DNA from: an uncultured delta proteobacterium
GTDB lineage: Bacteria; Myxococcota_A; Polyangia; Polyangiales; Polyangiaceae
Direction: 5' to 3'
DNA: 46,378 nucleotides
NCBI GenBank assembly: GCA_903892415.1
Contig: CAITIQ010000190.1
Coordinates: 1 to 46,378 of the forward strand
The notes beneath the pieces were generated by a model. That model did not search any database. It was given only the letters and a program-made list of their open reading frames with translations, and was not told the origin of the DNA. Position 1 is the first letter of the stretch, and each line of letters begins with the position of its first letter. Made by a program: the position numbers and the translations under genes. Below are positions 34,109-43,183 of this stretch, one piece after another.

Positions 34109-34843
34109 CTACTTCTTGCGGGGAGCCTTGATGTTCAGCTTGATGAGGACGTCCTCACGAATGAGGTCGTCCTTCTTGCCTTCATACTTGATACCCCACT
34201 CGCCACGCTTGATGGAGAACTCGGCAGTCGCCGTGATCTCGTCGCCGGTCACTTTGACCGTGGCGGGGAAGGTCACCGACTTCTCGACGCCGCGGAGCTT
34301 CAGGTTGCCCTCAATCGTGTGCGTCGCGCCCTTCTCGCCTCCAGCTTTGATCGAGGTGCTCTCGAAGAAGCCCTTGGGGTTGGCGCCAATGGCGAAGAAG
34401 TCATCCGATTGTAGGTGCTTATCGAGATCGGCGGCGTCCGTCTTTACCGAGGACATTTCAATAGCTACGTAGATGCGAGCCGCTTCGGCCTTGTCGCCAT
34501 CGATAGCAACCCAGCCATCGAACTTCTCGAACTTGCCTTCGTGCTTGCCGGTCAGCTTGGACCCGACGAACCCAACACTCGAGTTTGAGCCGTCAAAGCT
34601 CACGGCGTTCGCCGGCTTTTCGGGTGCGTCGGTCGGCGGAGTAGCTGCGGTCGCGGTCGCCGTCGCCGTTCCCGTCGCCGCTGCTGCAGAGCCGGCCGGC
34701 TTCGCTGCCGCAGAGGCGGAGGGGCGCTGAACGGGCTTTGCGCTGTCTACCTTGGCGGAGGGAGCGCTCTTCGCCGGGTCTTCACAACCAGCAACCGCCA
34801 CCAAGAGAAACGCTGAGATCAGAGCACCACGAACTAGGGACAT
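34109..34843 (-). CDS. YceI-family lipoprotein
   Basis: A 244-residue predicted lipoprotein (ISAFLLVAVAGC) with an Ala/Pro/Thr-rich linker of about 60 residues and then a YceI domain of about 165 residues. YceI proteins are lipocalin-like barrels that bind polyisoprenoid or other long hydrophobic chains in the periplasm. Visible landmarks are SVGFVGSKLTGKHEGKFEKF, the ARIYVAIEMSSVKTDAADLD strand-turn, HLQSDDFFAIGANPKGFFES, HTIEGNLKLRGVEKSVTFP and the final EWGIKYEGKKDDLIREDVLI. The ligand is not known. It is monocistronic between the bidirectional terminator and a 91-base spacer. Confidence 0.92.
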   Translation of the reverse strand: MSLVRGALISAFLLVAVAGCEDPAKSAPSAKVDSAKPVQRPSASAAAKPAGSAAAATGTATATATAATPPTDAPEKPANAVSFDGSNSSVGFVGSKLTGKHEGKFEKFDGWVAIDGDKAEAARIYVAIEMSSVKTDAADLDKHLQSDDFFAIGANPKGFFESTSIKAGGEKGATHTIEGNLKLRGVEKSVTFPATVKVTGDEITATAEFSIKRGEWGIKYEGKKDDLIREDVLIKLNIKAPRKK

Positions 34844-34934
34844 GAATCACTCCTTGAAAGTTGAGCGCTGGTATTACCATCTAATTTCGTGAGCATGAGC
34901 CCTTAGAACGGGACACACCGTTGCGTGAAACGGC

Positions 34935-35798
34935 TCACTCGCAATCAGTAAACAGGGCCTTATGCAGAGCATCTCCGACCACCCGGTGCCCTTTCTCTCC
35001 CCAATGAATACCGTCCTTCCAGCCGAGGCCGTCACACAGGACCTCTGCGTTTCCGCAGCTAAGTAGCGGGCGCAACTCCATCGTCGCGTCGATCGTGCGG
35101 TCCGAAACTTTAGCCACAATCCAATTGGATACGTCCCACGTCATTCGCGCTCGCGCTGTATCGAACGCCTTCATCCCGCCCCAGGGCGGGAGCTGAAGCA
35201 CGATCGTACGCGCGCCACGGCTCTTCGCTTCATTCACCATCAGCAAGATGTCTTCACCAATTAGCTTGGCCGTACGCTTGGCTGTTTCGTTGCTCAGAAT
35301 GTCACCCAGACCGCCAAGAATGATGACGTCGGTATAGCTGGGTACAGATCCGCCTTCATTCGGACTGTACAGGTCCCGCACGAAGCGCTTTCGCATCATG
35401 TTGACCATGTTTCCTCCAACGCCGAAGCTCCTGAATGAACTGTTCGGGCACAGCTCGCCCAAGCGGTCGAGATACTTACCGCCCTGTGACTTAGGATCGG
35501 TTAACGAGTCTCCCATGGCAGCTACAACGTAGCGCTTCCGCGTCGGAGCACTGCTAGGAGCAGGGGGAGCGCTCGAGACAATCATTGGCGAGCTATGGTC
35601 CGAGGGGACCGCCGATAAAGCGCTAACGCTCGATATCGAGCCCGGTGACGAGCTTACCGCTGGTGGAGTTCCGTCCCCGCCGCAGGCCAGCAAGGCGGCG
35701 AACACTAGGCCTTCCCACCGCTGAGCTGGCTCTTGCCGCGCGACCAAAGACCGTGCGATGAAGCGTGCAATGAAGCTCTTGTCGTTTGTCGCAGTCAT
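34935..35798 (-). CDS. SGNH/GDSL-like hydrolase lipoprotein
   Basis: A predicted lipoprotein (LVFAALLAC) with a Ser/Pro-rich linker and a C-terminal SGNH-type domain of about 190 residues. Block I is AAMGDSLTDP (nucleophile Ser), block II SFGVGGNMV (Gly), block III is IILGGLGDI, and block V is DGIHWGEKGHR with the Asp-x-x-His dyad. The block III Asn of the usual GxND is replaced by Gly here, so the oxyanion hole may be altered. The start is uncertain: ATG at 35798 overlaps the divergent cyclophilin gene by 41 bases, while a TTG at 35747 gives a more typical lipoprotein signal peptide of 22 residues. Substrate is unknown; relatives are esterases, lipases or polysaccharide deacetylases. Confidence 0.82.
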   Translation of the reverse strand: MTATNDKSFIARFIARSLVARQEPAQRWEGLVFAALLACGGDGTPPAVSSSPGSISSVSALSAVPSDHSSPMIVSSAPPAPSSAPTRKRYVVAAMGDSLTDPKSQGGKYLDRLGELCPNSSFRSFGVGGNMVNMMRKRFVRDLYSPNEGGSVPSYTDVIILGGLGDILSNETAKRTAKLIGEDILLMVNEAKSRGARTIVLQLPPWGGMKAFDTARARMTWDVSNWIVAKVSDRTIDATMELRPLLSCGNAEVLCDGLGWKDGIHWGEKGHRVVGDALHKALFTDCE

Positions 35799-36702
35799 GG
35801 CTGGGTCGGGGCTCCTGGCGGCGTGTGACGCCCCCGCCCCGCAAGCTACACCCGAAAAGTCGGGAAGCGCAGCTACCGCAAAACCCTCTTCGGCAAAGCC
35901 CCTGGCCTCAGCACCTTTGGCCTCAGCTGTAGCTGCCACTCCACCCAAGCCCCCGAAGGGGCCCTTCCCCGAATCGACCGACCCGCTCTTGAAGGATCCG
36001 GCGAAGGCTACGGCGAAGGCTCCTGACGTCTTCCGCGTTACCTTCGACACCACCGTGGGCGCATTCGATATCGAGTGCACGCGCGAATGGGGCCCGAACG
36101 GAGTGGACCGCCTTTATAACCTCGTAAAGATGGGCTTCTTTGATGACGTGGCGTTCTTTCGTACCGTCAAGACGCCCAAGCCCTTCGTCGTACAGTTCGG
36201 GATCCACGGAAACCCCGAGGTCAGCAAGGCTTGGCAAGAAGCGAAGATTCCGGCGGATGAGGTAAAGCAGTCCAACACCCGCGGCATGGTCACCTTTGCC
36301 ATGGCTGGCAGCCCTGACACGCGCACGACCCAGATGTTTATCAACTTTGGAGACAACTCCAATCTTGACGCGATGAAGTTCCCACCGGTTTGCAAAGTGG
36401 TTGAGCCGGGCATGGAGGTCGTCGAGAAAATCCATGGGGGTTACGGGGAGCGAATCACCTCGCAACAAGGAACCATCATGTCGCAGGGAAACAACTTCCT
36501 GCGGCAGCGCTACCCCGAGCTCGATTACATCAAGACCGCCCGACTCGTCTCAAAGGACGACAAGAAAGACGACGACAAGAAAGACGACAAGAAGGAAGGC
36601 GACAAGAAGGAAGGCGCTGACGGTAAGCCGGAGAAAAAGCCCGAGCCCAAGCCGGAGAAGAAGCCCGAGCCCAAGCCGCTTCGGCCCCCGCCGCCAACCT
36701 GA
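35758..36702 (+). CDS. Cyclophilin-type peptidyl-prolyl isomerase lipoprotein
   Basis: A 314-residue predicted lipoprotein (signal VAVMAGSGLLAAC). An Ala/Pro/Lys-rich linker precedes a cyclophilin domain at about residues 95-255 that isomerises X-Pro bonds of envelope proteins. Matches include VTFDTTVGAFDIECTREWGP, GFFDDVAFFRTVKTPKPFVV (catalytic Arg after FF), QFGIHGNP, RGMVTFAMAGSPDTRTTQMF and INFGDNSNLD. A long Lys/Asp then Glu/Lys/Pro repeat tail follows (DDKKDDDKKDDKKEGDKKEG, then EKKPEPKP twice), perhaps for binding the cell wall or anionic surfaces. Its start lies within or only 10 bases from that of the divergent SGNH gene, so the promoters must lie inside coding sequence. A second in-frame ATG at 35770 is possible. 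Confidence 0.92.
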   Translation: MKRAMKLLSFVAVMAGSGLLAACDAPAPQATPEKSGSAATAKPSSAKPLASAPLASAVAATPPKPPKGPFPESTDPLLKDPAKATAKAPDVFRVTFDTTVGAFDIECTREWGPNGVDRLYNLVKMGFFDDVAFFRTVKTPKPFVVQFGIHGNPEVSKAWQEAKIPADEVKQSNTRGMVTFAMAGSPDTRTTQMFINFGDNSNLDAMKFPPVCKVVEPGMEVVEKIHGGYGERITSQQGTIMSQGNNFLRQRYPELDYIKTARLVSKDDKKDDDKKDDKKEGDKKEGADGKPEKKPEPKPEKKPEPKPLRPPPPT

Positions 36703-36722
36703 GGTTCACGTCCTAATGTGCT

Positions 36723-36763
36723 CGAGCGGTGCGTGCTTTGCAGCACGTACCGCTCGACGTTTT
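36723..36763 (+). terminator. Rho-independent terminator after the cyclophilin gene
   Basis: A 15-bp stem (36723-36737 with 36742-36756, one G-T wobble) closed by loop TTGC and followed by ACGTTTT. Good intrinsic terminator for the cyclophilin transcript; it sits 21 bases after its stop codon. Confidence 0.88.
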
Positions 36764-36845
36764 GTGCTCCCGCCGTTGTTCTACGCGACCTAGCAGCGAG
36801 CGGCTCCTGCTGGACGCCAGTGAGACCGAGGGCTAGTAACGCCCG

Positions 36846-38444
36846 ATGGAGACCGTAACCTCTTCCTCAGTTGGGACTGCCGTAGCGACCCGCATTGCCT
36901 GTCAGGACCCGGCGACGCTCGAGTCGCTAGGCTCTGTTGCGGTGATGGGCGAAGAGGAGGTTCGCGCTGTCGTGGTGCGAGCACGCAAGCTTCAACCGGA
37001 TTGGGGACGTACTTCGTTTGCCGAACGGCGCGCTGTGCTCCGCGAAGTCTTGGACGAAGTCGTAGCGAACCAAGAGGACATCTGTCGTCTCGCAGTGCGT
37101 GACTCCGGCAAGACTATGGTTGATGCAGCGCTCGGGGAGATCTTCCCCGTGTGCGAGAAGCTTCGCTACGTTATTGCCAACGGCGAAAAGGACTTACGCC
37201 CTGAGCCTCGAGCCTCGGGCTTCCTAATGCACAAGAAGGCGTGGGTAGAGTACGCGCCCCTCGGTGTCGTCGGCGTCATCGCCCCTTGGAACTTTCCTTT
37301 CCACAATATCTTCTGCCCTACAGTGCCGGCACTTTTTGCGGGCAATGCAGTTGTGGTGAAGGTCAGTGAGCACACCTCGTGGTCGGCAGAGCCGCTCGTC
37401 GACATCTTTCGTCGCGTGCTCGCAAGACGCGGACACAATCCAGACCTAGTCCAATTCGTCACCGGCTACGGCGCGACGGGCGCCGCATTGGTGCGCTCTG
37501 GAGTCGACAAGATCTTCTTCACCGGCTCCCCCGAGAACGGCGCCAAGGTCATGAAGACGGCGTCGGAGAACCTAACGCCGGTCGTGCTCGAGCTGGGCGG
37601 CAAAGACCCGATGATCATTTGCGACGACGCGGATCTCAATCATGCCGCGAGTCAGGCCATGTTGGGTGTGTTTACCGCATGCGGACAAATGTGCGTTGGA
37701 GCCGAGCGTATCTATGTATTCGATGGGGTCTACGACGCGTTTCTCCAAGAGGTGACCAAACGGGTCACGGCTCTCCGCCAAGGGCCTCCGCTCGAGGGAA
37801 CGGTCGATGTCGGAGCGATGACCATGCCCACCCAGCTCGATATTCTCGATCGGCTCGTAGCGGATGCCGTGGCGAAGGGCGCGAGGGTCGTGACTGGCGG
37901 AAAGCGACGCGCTGGTCTCAAAGGTCAATTCTTTGAGCCGACAATCCTCGCTGACGTCACCCACGAGATGGATATCACCCAGAAGGAGCAATTCGGTCCG
38001 ATCATGGTGGTGATGAGAGTGGCTGGCGAAGACGAAGCGGTCGCCAAAGCCAATGACTGCCCGTACGGTCTCGGCTCGAGCGTCTTCTCGAAGGACACAG
38101 CGCGCGCTGAGAAGATCGCCCGCCGCGTGCGAGCCGGCATGAGCGTGGTCAACGACTACGGCCTTGCCTACATGATTCAGGCGTTGCCGTTTGGCGGAGT
38201 TGGAACGTCGGGCTTCGGCAAGATCAACGGCAAAGAGGGGCTGCGGGCCTGTTGCAATGAGAAAGCCATGGTATCCGACCGCGTCAGACTCTCCAACGGC
38301 GTTGCCGTTTATCCCATTCGGCAAGCTACGTTTGGCGTGGCGAAGAACGTTATCGAGGTTATTTATGCGCGCGGACTTGGCAACAAGCTGAAGGCCGCCG
38401 TCGGCGCCGCTAGAAACATCGTCTCCGTCGCGCGCGCAAAGTGA
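36846..38444 (+). CDS. NAD(P)-dependent aldehyde dehydrogenase
   Basis: A 532-residue aldehyde dehydrogenase that oxidises an aldehyde to a carboxylic acid. Signature segments: VIAPWNFPFHNIFCP (cofactor and substrate binding), FTGSPENGAKVM, LELGGKDPMIICDDADL with general base Glu249, and FTACGQMCVGAERIYV with nucleophile Cys283, 34 residues apart as in the family; QKEQFGPIMVV and LPFGGVGTSGFGKINGKEGL are near the end. A C-terminal extension of about 55 residues (VIEVIYARGLGNKLKAAVGA) is amphipathic or weakly hydrophobic, as in membrane-associated fatty-aldehyde dehydrogenases. The substrate could be a long-chain aldehyde but that is inference. It stands alone between two terminators. Confidence 0.92.
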   Translation: METVTSSSVGTAVATRIACQDPATLESLGSVAVMGEEEVRAVVVRARKLQPDWGRTSFAERRAVLREVLDEVVANQEDICRLAVRDSGKTMVDAALGEIFPVCEKLRYVIANGEKDLRPEPRASGFLMHKKAWVEYAPLGVVGVIAPWNFPFHNIFCPTVPALFAGNAVVVKVSEHTSWSAEPLVDIFRRVLARRGHNPDLVQFVTGYGATGAALVRSGVDKIFFTGSPENGAKVMKTASENLTPVVLELGGKDPMIICDDADLNHAASQAMLGVFTACGQMCVGAERIYVFDGVYDAFLQEVTKRVTALRQGPPLEGTVDVGAMTMPTQLDILDRLVADAVAKGARVVTGGKRRAGLKGQFFEPTILADVTHEMDITQKEQFGPIMVVMRVAGEDEAVAKANDCPYGLGSSVFSKDTARAEKIARRVRAGMSVVNDYGLAYMIQALPFGGVGTSGFGKINGKEGLRACCNEKAMVSDRVRLSNGVAVYPIRQATFGVAKNVIEVIYARGLGNKLKAAVGAARNIVSVARAK

Positions 38445-38463
38445 GCAAGGCAACGTGGGCTGG

Positions 38464-38480
38464 GAGGATCTGAGATCCTC
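38464..38480 (+). repeat. Short perfect inverted repeat GAGGATC-TGA-GATCCTC
   Basis: A 7-bp dyad with a 3-base loop, 20 bases after the aldehyde dehydrogenase stop codon. It has no T-run; it may add to the stronger terminator at 38538 or be a binding site. Confidence 0.45.
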
Positions 38481-38537
38481 TTGGAGTTCCCTTGAGCGTC
38501 AGACCGAGCACACCCAAACCCTGTTAGCGACTTGACG

Positions 38538-38564
38538 GGCGCCGCGCTGGCGCCTTGTTCTTTT
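38538..38564 (+). terminator. GC-rich hairpin with T-run, terminator of the aldehyde dehydrogenase gene
   Basis: GGCGCC, loop GCGCT, GGCGCC followed by TTGTTCTTTT. A compact intrinsic terminator. The rest of the 248-base gap to the next gene (38565-38692) has no visible gene; GGAGG at 38683-38687 is the ribosome binding site of the metzincin gene. Confidence 0.8.
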
Positions 38565-38692
38565 CCGCTGCTGTGCGCAACAAGGGCATGAAAGAGCGGT
38601 TGGCATTGCGATTGCTAAACCAGGTAGACCGCGCCGAATAGGCGCTCAACGTCGCCACACACGCTCCCTGAGTTCGAGCGTTGGAGGTTTTC

Positions 38693-41600
38693 ATGCGATC
38701 GATGCGAAGATTATCGCTGGGTATTGGCTTTTGTTCGCTGCTCTCCCTCGCCAGCTGCATGCAAGAGCGCAACCCCATCAACCTCGTTCAGCCGGGAGCC
38801 ATTCCGAAGTCGTTCCTCGTCGGGAACGATCTTCAAAGCCCGAGCGACGATCCCGAGTTCTATTGGCGCAACTACGTCGTAGATGCGTCTGCATCTCAGT
38901 CTCTCATTGGCGTTGGCTCTTACAGCGGAATTGACCGCATTCGCTGGGAGATCGCCGAGGATATGCTGATAGCGCGCAAAGCCTATCAAATTGCCGACGG
39001 CCAGGATGAAAAGGCCGACCCCGAGGCAGCTCCATTAGGCACGATCGTCGCGGCCTTCGCCATCACGAGTCACTTCGACATCCAACGGCAATACAACCCG
39101 ACCACTGGTGAGGAGAACAATGTCATTGACGAGAACACACGGGATCAGCCCTGGCAGGCGCGCAAATTTCTACGGGTAGACTGGTCCAAGAATCTCGTCG
39201 AGAGCCCGATGTGGGACGACATTTTCATGGGCAAGGTGTTCGGCAACCTCAAGGTCTCCCCGGCCACCTATGACGTCTCCGACCCGACGAGCCCCGACCG
39301 CCCGCACTATGACCTAGAGAACGGCTACTTTGATATCACCTCCAAGTACTATGTCGAGCCCACGGAGAGCTCGCTCATTCCTGGGCTACCCACCTGCGTG
39401 GTGATGGGTTTTTACACGGGTTCTACTACCTACGAATGCGATGTTCAGGAAGCGACAGTTCGTAGCTCCTTCGTCAAGGTTGACAAGGGACGCCAGTTTG
39501 AGCCGCTGGACATGACGCACGCTCCGCTGGACATCGTTGGCAATCCAGCGGGCATTCGCTCAGGCAGCCTGATCATTGGTTTGACTGGCGGCATCGAGCA
39601 AGGCTGGGATCCAGGCTACGGCTACAACGATGCGCAATATCATCGCTATGCGCATATCCACAACATCTGGCAGCAGAGCCACCAGGACGCAGCGTGCGAG
39701 GCCAATGACGATCTAGACGCCAACGGAACAGCTGATGCGTGCGAGAACACCCTTACTGGCTATGAGGGCAAGCCCGGTTCGCAATGTGATGTCGCCACCC
39801 AGAAGTGCACCATCCCGCTGCGAGACCGCCAAATCAGGTCGGTTGGCTACTGGGCAAACCGAGAGTTTCCGCAAGATCTGCAGGACGCCCTCAAAGAGGA
39901 CGGATCGAAGCAGAAGACCGGTGCAGCCGAGGAGCTCATTGCCTCCTGGAATCAGCTGATGAGCGGCGCAGTGGCCCAAGCCAGAGCAGTTGAATGCAGG
40001 CGCACGGGCGGCGAACGGGGCCAATGCGAGAGCGAGTTCCTCGAGCCGGAAAAGGAGATGATTGCCTACGGCGGCTGGCTCGTCGACAAGGCAAAAGACC
40101 CAACACCAGTGCTGACGTTCTGCCACAACCCGGTACGCAGCTACGACCTTGTCGATGTTTGCGGTAAGGTTGGTGACTCCGCGCGACTCGGCGATATTCG
40201 CAAGAACTTCTTCGCCTATTGGCCTTACGCTTCGCGAGCGCCCTGGGGTGGAATCGGCAACTGGGGAGGAGACCCAAAGACCGGCGAGATTCACGGGGCA
40301 GCTGCCATGATCATGGGGCGCAGCGCGACCTACGCCGCGGCCCTCCAACGAGATGTCATCCAAGTAGCGCTGGGCGACATGTCGATCGAGGACATCACAA
40401 GCGGGGTACCGGCAGACAACTACGCGCATGAGCTTCAGAACGGCCACTCACCCAAGGCGTTCTCCACAGCCGAGATCGAGGCACGAACCCGTAGTATCGA
40501 CGCGACCCACGCAAAGCTATCTGTCGGTCCCGTACCGGTGGAGGGCAAGACGATTGCCGATAAGTCCGGCGCCTTCTTCAATATGCTAAAGCAGTCCTCG
40601 ACGACCGCGGATGATGTCCTTTCCGCGCAACTCGAAGTCGACGCCTATGCCGACGCCCTTCGCGGAACCACCTATGAAGCCAAGCTCATCGACAGCCACT
40701 GGATGGTGGGTGCTGCGGCGCTGAGCCCCAATGAGCAAGCGAGCGAAACGGTCCTCGACGCCGTTTCCCCTCTACGCGGCTTCGACCCCGGGGTGATGCG
40801 GGCCGTGCAGCATGACGTGCATGAGGCCCTTGAAGCACGGGGAGCGTGCTTCCACGATAAGGAGGCTCCTGTATACGGCAGTATCGATCTGCAAGGACTG
40901 GCGCGCTACTTCGACCAGAAGTACCCGAAAGAGGACTACACGATCGAGCAACGCGGAGAGAAGATCTATCACGACCTATGGATTGAGGCGTTCAAGGGGA
41001 TAGCTATTCACGAGGTCGGTCACTCCCTAGGGCTGCTGCACAACTTCGCCTCCTCGTGGGACTCGGTCAACTATCACCCGGCCTACTGGCAACTTCGCTC
41101 CCATGAGGGAACCAGCACCGATTCTTGCGAGGGCTTGCCTCGCGAAGGTGACACCTCGGATGACGCCAACGACGGTTGCATGGGCCCGCGCTACTTGGAC
41201 CCGCCCACGAGCGATGAGCAGGGTCTTTCAGAAGAGTCGCGCCCTGGCATTGACTACTACGGTCAGACTTCAGTCATGGAGTACTCAATTGAGCGGTTCG
41301 GGGAGACCGTTGGTCTTGGTCAATACGACGCACACGCCATGAAGGCGCTCTATGGTCGCGTCCTCGAGACGTTCGATGACGAGGACCGCGGTGGCCTAGC
41401 AATCGATCAGCAAGAGACCTTCGCTCCGAGATTGCAGTCGCAGCTGATCGAGTCGGATCGCGTGGTGCGTAGCACCGCACCCTTTGTCGGCCAGAAGTTC
41501 GCCAAGCCCACCCACTACACCGAAGTTGCGCGGCTGATGGGGGTATTCAGCCCTGACCGCTGCCGCGACGCGACGGAAGAAGAGAAGGCGCAAGCCGGCT

Positions 41601-43069
41601 GGAGATTGGTACACGGCAAGGTCTGCGCACCTGCCCCGCGAGACCACGCGGCCTGGCGCGACTTTGAGGACGGGCCGACGACAGCTGGGGACGCAAACAC
41701 CACCGCCGTCGCTTGGCACACCAAGGAAACGGCGGCCACCGGAGCCGGCAAAGTGCGCTGGATGTATCGTTATGGCACCGCCAATAACAGCTACTACCAC
41801 ACGAACCCAGGAGACGCCGGCGCTGATCCGTTCGAGGTAACTGCCAATACGATCAAGCGGTTTGATGCCACCTATCCTTGGACTTACTTCCGCCGAGGCG
41901 ACAAGGAGTACATCGCCGACTCAATCCCGTTTGCCGTGGCGAACTCAACAATTGAGCGTCTAAGGTCGTATCACTGGAGCGCGGCAAACCGGAACGCCTT
42001 CTTCAAGAGCTTTGGTGAGGGCACCTTCGAGCAGATCGCTGGTAGTGATGACTGGCACCGCCCCGCGGTGATGGCAGAGACCGAAGCCTTCAAGACCCTT
42101 GCCCGCTTCATGCTCATGCCCGAGCCTGGCGAGTATAGTCAGATGGACGGGGTCGTTGGCTCTGACCGCCCGATCTGGGATATCGCAAGCGAAGGGTCCT
42201 TCAGCATCGGTGCTGTGGATGGGCGCTTCATTGAGGAGAACTTCAATAGCGACCCCAATGGGGGTGGTTCCTGGGACTACGGACATTGGATGAATTACGC
42301 CGGCTTCGGGGTTGAAAAAACCTACGCAGCTATGGCCCTCGCCGATGCTCGCCCGACCCTTTCCACGATTAGCCGAGACAACTACCTAGACGGTCGGGAC
42401 TCGATGATCAACTTCCGCTCCGATATGCCAGAGGCGATGGATCGGCTGTTCGGTGGGATTCTCGCCGAGGACTGGGAGACCGTTGGCATGTTCGTTTCGC
42501 CCGGAGACGATACGCCGAAGCCCCAGCTCCTCGACCTTGCCGACCCGGATAGTCCGTCGCGCCCAGCAAACGCTCGGATTCTCTTCCCGAACATTGGCTA
42601 TAAGCAACAGCTGGGCATCCTCATCTTCGCCAATATCTACTCACGAGCTGGAGCAGATATGTCACTCGCCAACAAGATGCGCTTGTGGGTCCTCGGTCAC
42701 GAGGACGCCATCGAAGTTGCTGAGTCTTCACAAGTACGCTTCACCGACCCCGTCTCTGGCTACACCTATATTGCTAAGAAGTATGGCGCAGACGAGATCG
42801 ACGGCAAGATCGTAGACAAGGGCATCGCATCTCGCATGGTGGCACGAGCCAACGACCTGCTCGTTGCTTCGTATGAAGTGGTCACCGACGTTGATGGCAA
42901 GACTGTACTCGACGAGTTCGGCGCTCCTTCGTTGGTGCTGGACGCGGACGGGCAGCCTGTTCTTCGCGCAGATGGCGCCGTCGGCAGCCTGACGCGCTAC
43001 ACCGGGCTGCTCGACGCAACTCGGCAGATCGGGTTCCGTCTGGGCTACGGCCCGCTGGGCGGAAACTGA
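38693..43069 (+). CDS. Very large metzincin-type zinc metalloprotease lipoprotein
   Basis: A 1458-residue predicted lipoprotein (signal FCSLLSLASC). The catalytic motif is AIHEVGHSLGLLHNF, a full metzincin HExxHxxGxxH with His773, Glu774, His777, Gly780 and His783; the expected Met-turn is SVMEYS around Met862. Zinc peptidase action on extracellular proteins is therefore well supported. Some 770 residues precede the motif, without a recognised domain, and include calcium-loop-like EANDDLDANGTADACEN and several Cys; about 600 follow. Start chosen at ATG 38693, six bases after GGAGG; a TTG at 38681 is in frame but unlikely. Bracketed by terminators, so monocistronic. Large secreted proteases fit a predatory or scavenging life style; the N- and C-terminal parts have unknown roles. 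Confidence 0.88.
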   Translation: MRSMRRLSLGIGFCSLLSLASCMQERNPINLVQPGAIPKSFLVGNDLQSPSDDPEFYWRNYVVDASASQSLIGVGSYSGIDRIRWEIAEDMLIARKAYQIADGQDEKADPEAAPLGTIVAAFAITSHFDIQRQYNPTTGEENNVIDENTRDQPWQARKFLRVDWSKNLVESPMWDDIFMGKVFGNLKVSPATYDVSDPTSPDRPHYDLENGYFDITSKYYVEPTESSLIPGLPTCVVMGFYTGSTTYECDVQEATVRSSFVKVDKGRQFEPLDMTHAPLDIVGNPAGIRSGSLIIGLTGGIEQGWDPGYGYNDAQYHRYAHIHNIWQQSHQDAACEANDDLDANGTADACENTLTGYEGKPGSQCDVATQKCTIPLRDRQIRSVGYWANREFPQDLQDALKEDGSKQKTGAAEELIASWNQLMSGAVAQARAVECRRTGGERGQCESEFLEPEKEMIAYGGWLVDKAKDPTPVLTFCHNPVRSYDLVDVCGKVGDSARLGDIRKNFFAYWPYASRAPWGGIGNWGGDPKTGEIHGAAAMIMGRSATYAAALQRDVIQVALGDMSIEDITSGVPADNYAHELQNGHSPKAFSTAEIEARTRSIDATHAKLSVGPVPVEGKTIADKSGAFFNMLKQSSTTADDVLSAQLEVDAYADALRGTTYEAKLIDSHWMVGAAALSPNEQASETVLDAVSPLRGFDPGVMRAVQHDVHEALEARGACFHDKEAPVYGSIDLQGLARYFDQKYPKEDYTIEQRGEKIYHDLWIEAFKGIAIHEVGHSLGLLHNFASSWDSVNYHPAYWQLRSHEGTSTDSCEGLPREGDTSDDANDGCMGPRYLDPPTSDEQGLSEESRPGIDYYGQTSVMEYSIERFGETVGLGQYDAHAMKALYGRVLETFDDEDRGGLAIDQQETFAPRLQSQLIESDRVVRSTAPFVGQKFAKPTHYTEVARLMGVFSPDRCRDATEEEKAQAGWRLVHGKVCAPAPRDHAAWRDFEDGPTTAGDANTTAVAWHTKETAATGAGKVRWMYRYGTANNSYYHTNPGDAGADPFEVTANTIKRFDATYPWTYFRRGDKEYIADSIPFAVANSTIERLRSYHWSAANRNAFFKSFGEGTFEQIAGSDDWHRPAVMAETEAFKTLARFMLMPEPGEYSQMDGVVGSDRPIWDIASEGSFSIGAVDGRFIEENFNSDPNGGGSWDYGHWMNYAGFGVEKTYAAMALADARPTLSTISRDNYLDGRDSMINFRSDMPEAMDRLFGGILAEDWETVGMFVSPGDDTPKPQLLDLADPDSPSRPANARILFPNIGYKQQLGILIFANIYSRAGADMSLANKMRLWVLGHEDAIEVAESSQVRFTDPVSGYTYIAKKYGADEIDGKIVDKGIASRMVARANDLLVASYEVVTDVDGKTVLDEFGAPSLVLDADGQPVLRADGAVGSLTRYTGLLDATRQIGFRLGYGPLGGN

Positions 43070-43103
43070 TCGAGCGGCCCAAGTTCCTCACCTCTTAACA
43101 GCG

Positions 43104-43143
43104 GAACGGCGAACCAACTTTTCTGGTTCGTCGTTCGGCTTTT
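43104..43143 (+). terminator. Terminator after the metzincin gene
   Basis: GAACGGCGAACCA, loop ACTTTTC, TGGTTCGTCGTTC (13-bp stem with one G-T wobble), then GGCTTTT. It lies 34 bases after the stop codon and isolates the RNase-barstar pair. Confidence 0.85.
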
Positions 43144-43183
43144 GTGCCGCTTACAGTAGGCTTTGCCAGTGCGTTATACGTTG

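Noticed and set aside
37572..38453. Minus-strand open frame of 293 codons
   Set aside because: Entirely antisense to the aldehyde dehydrogenase, whose frame carries all catalytic motifs.
39713..40447. Minus-strand open frame of 244 codons
   Set aside because: Inside the metzincin gene, antisense, no motif.
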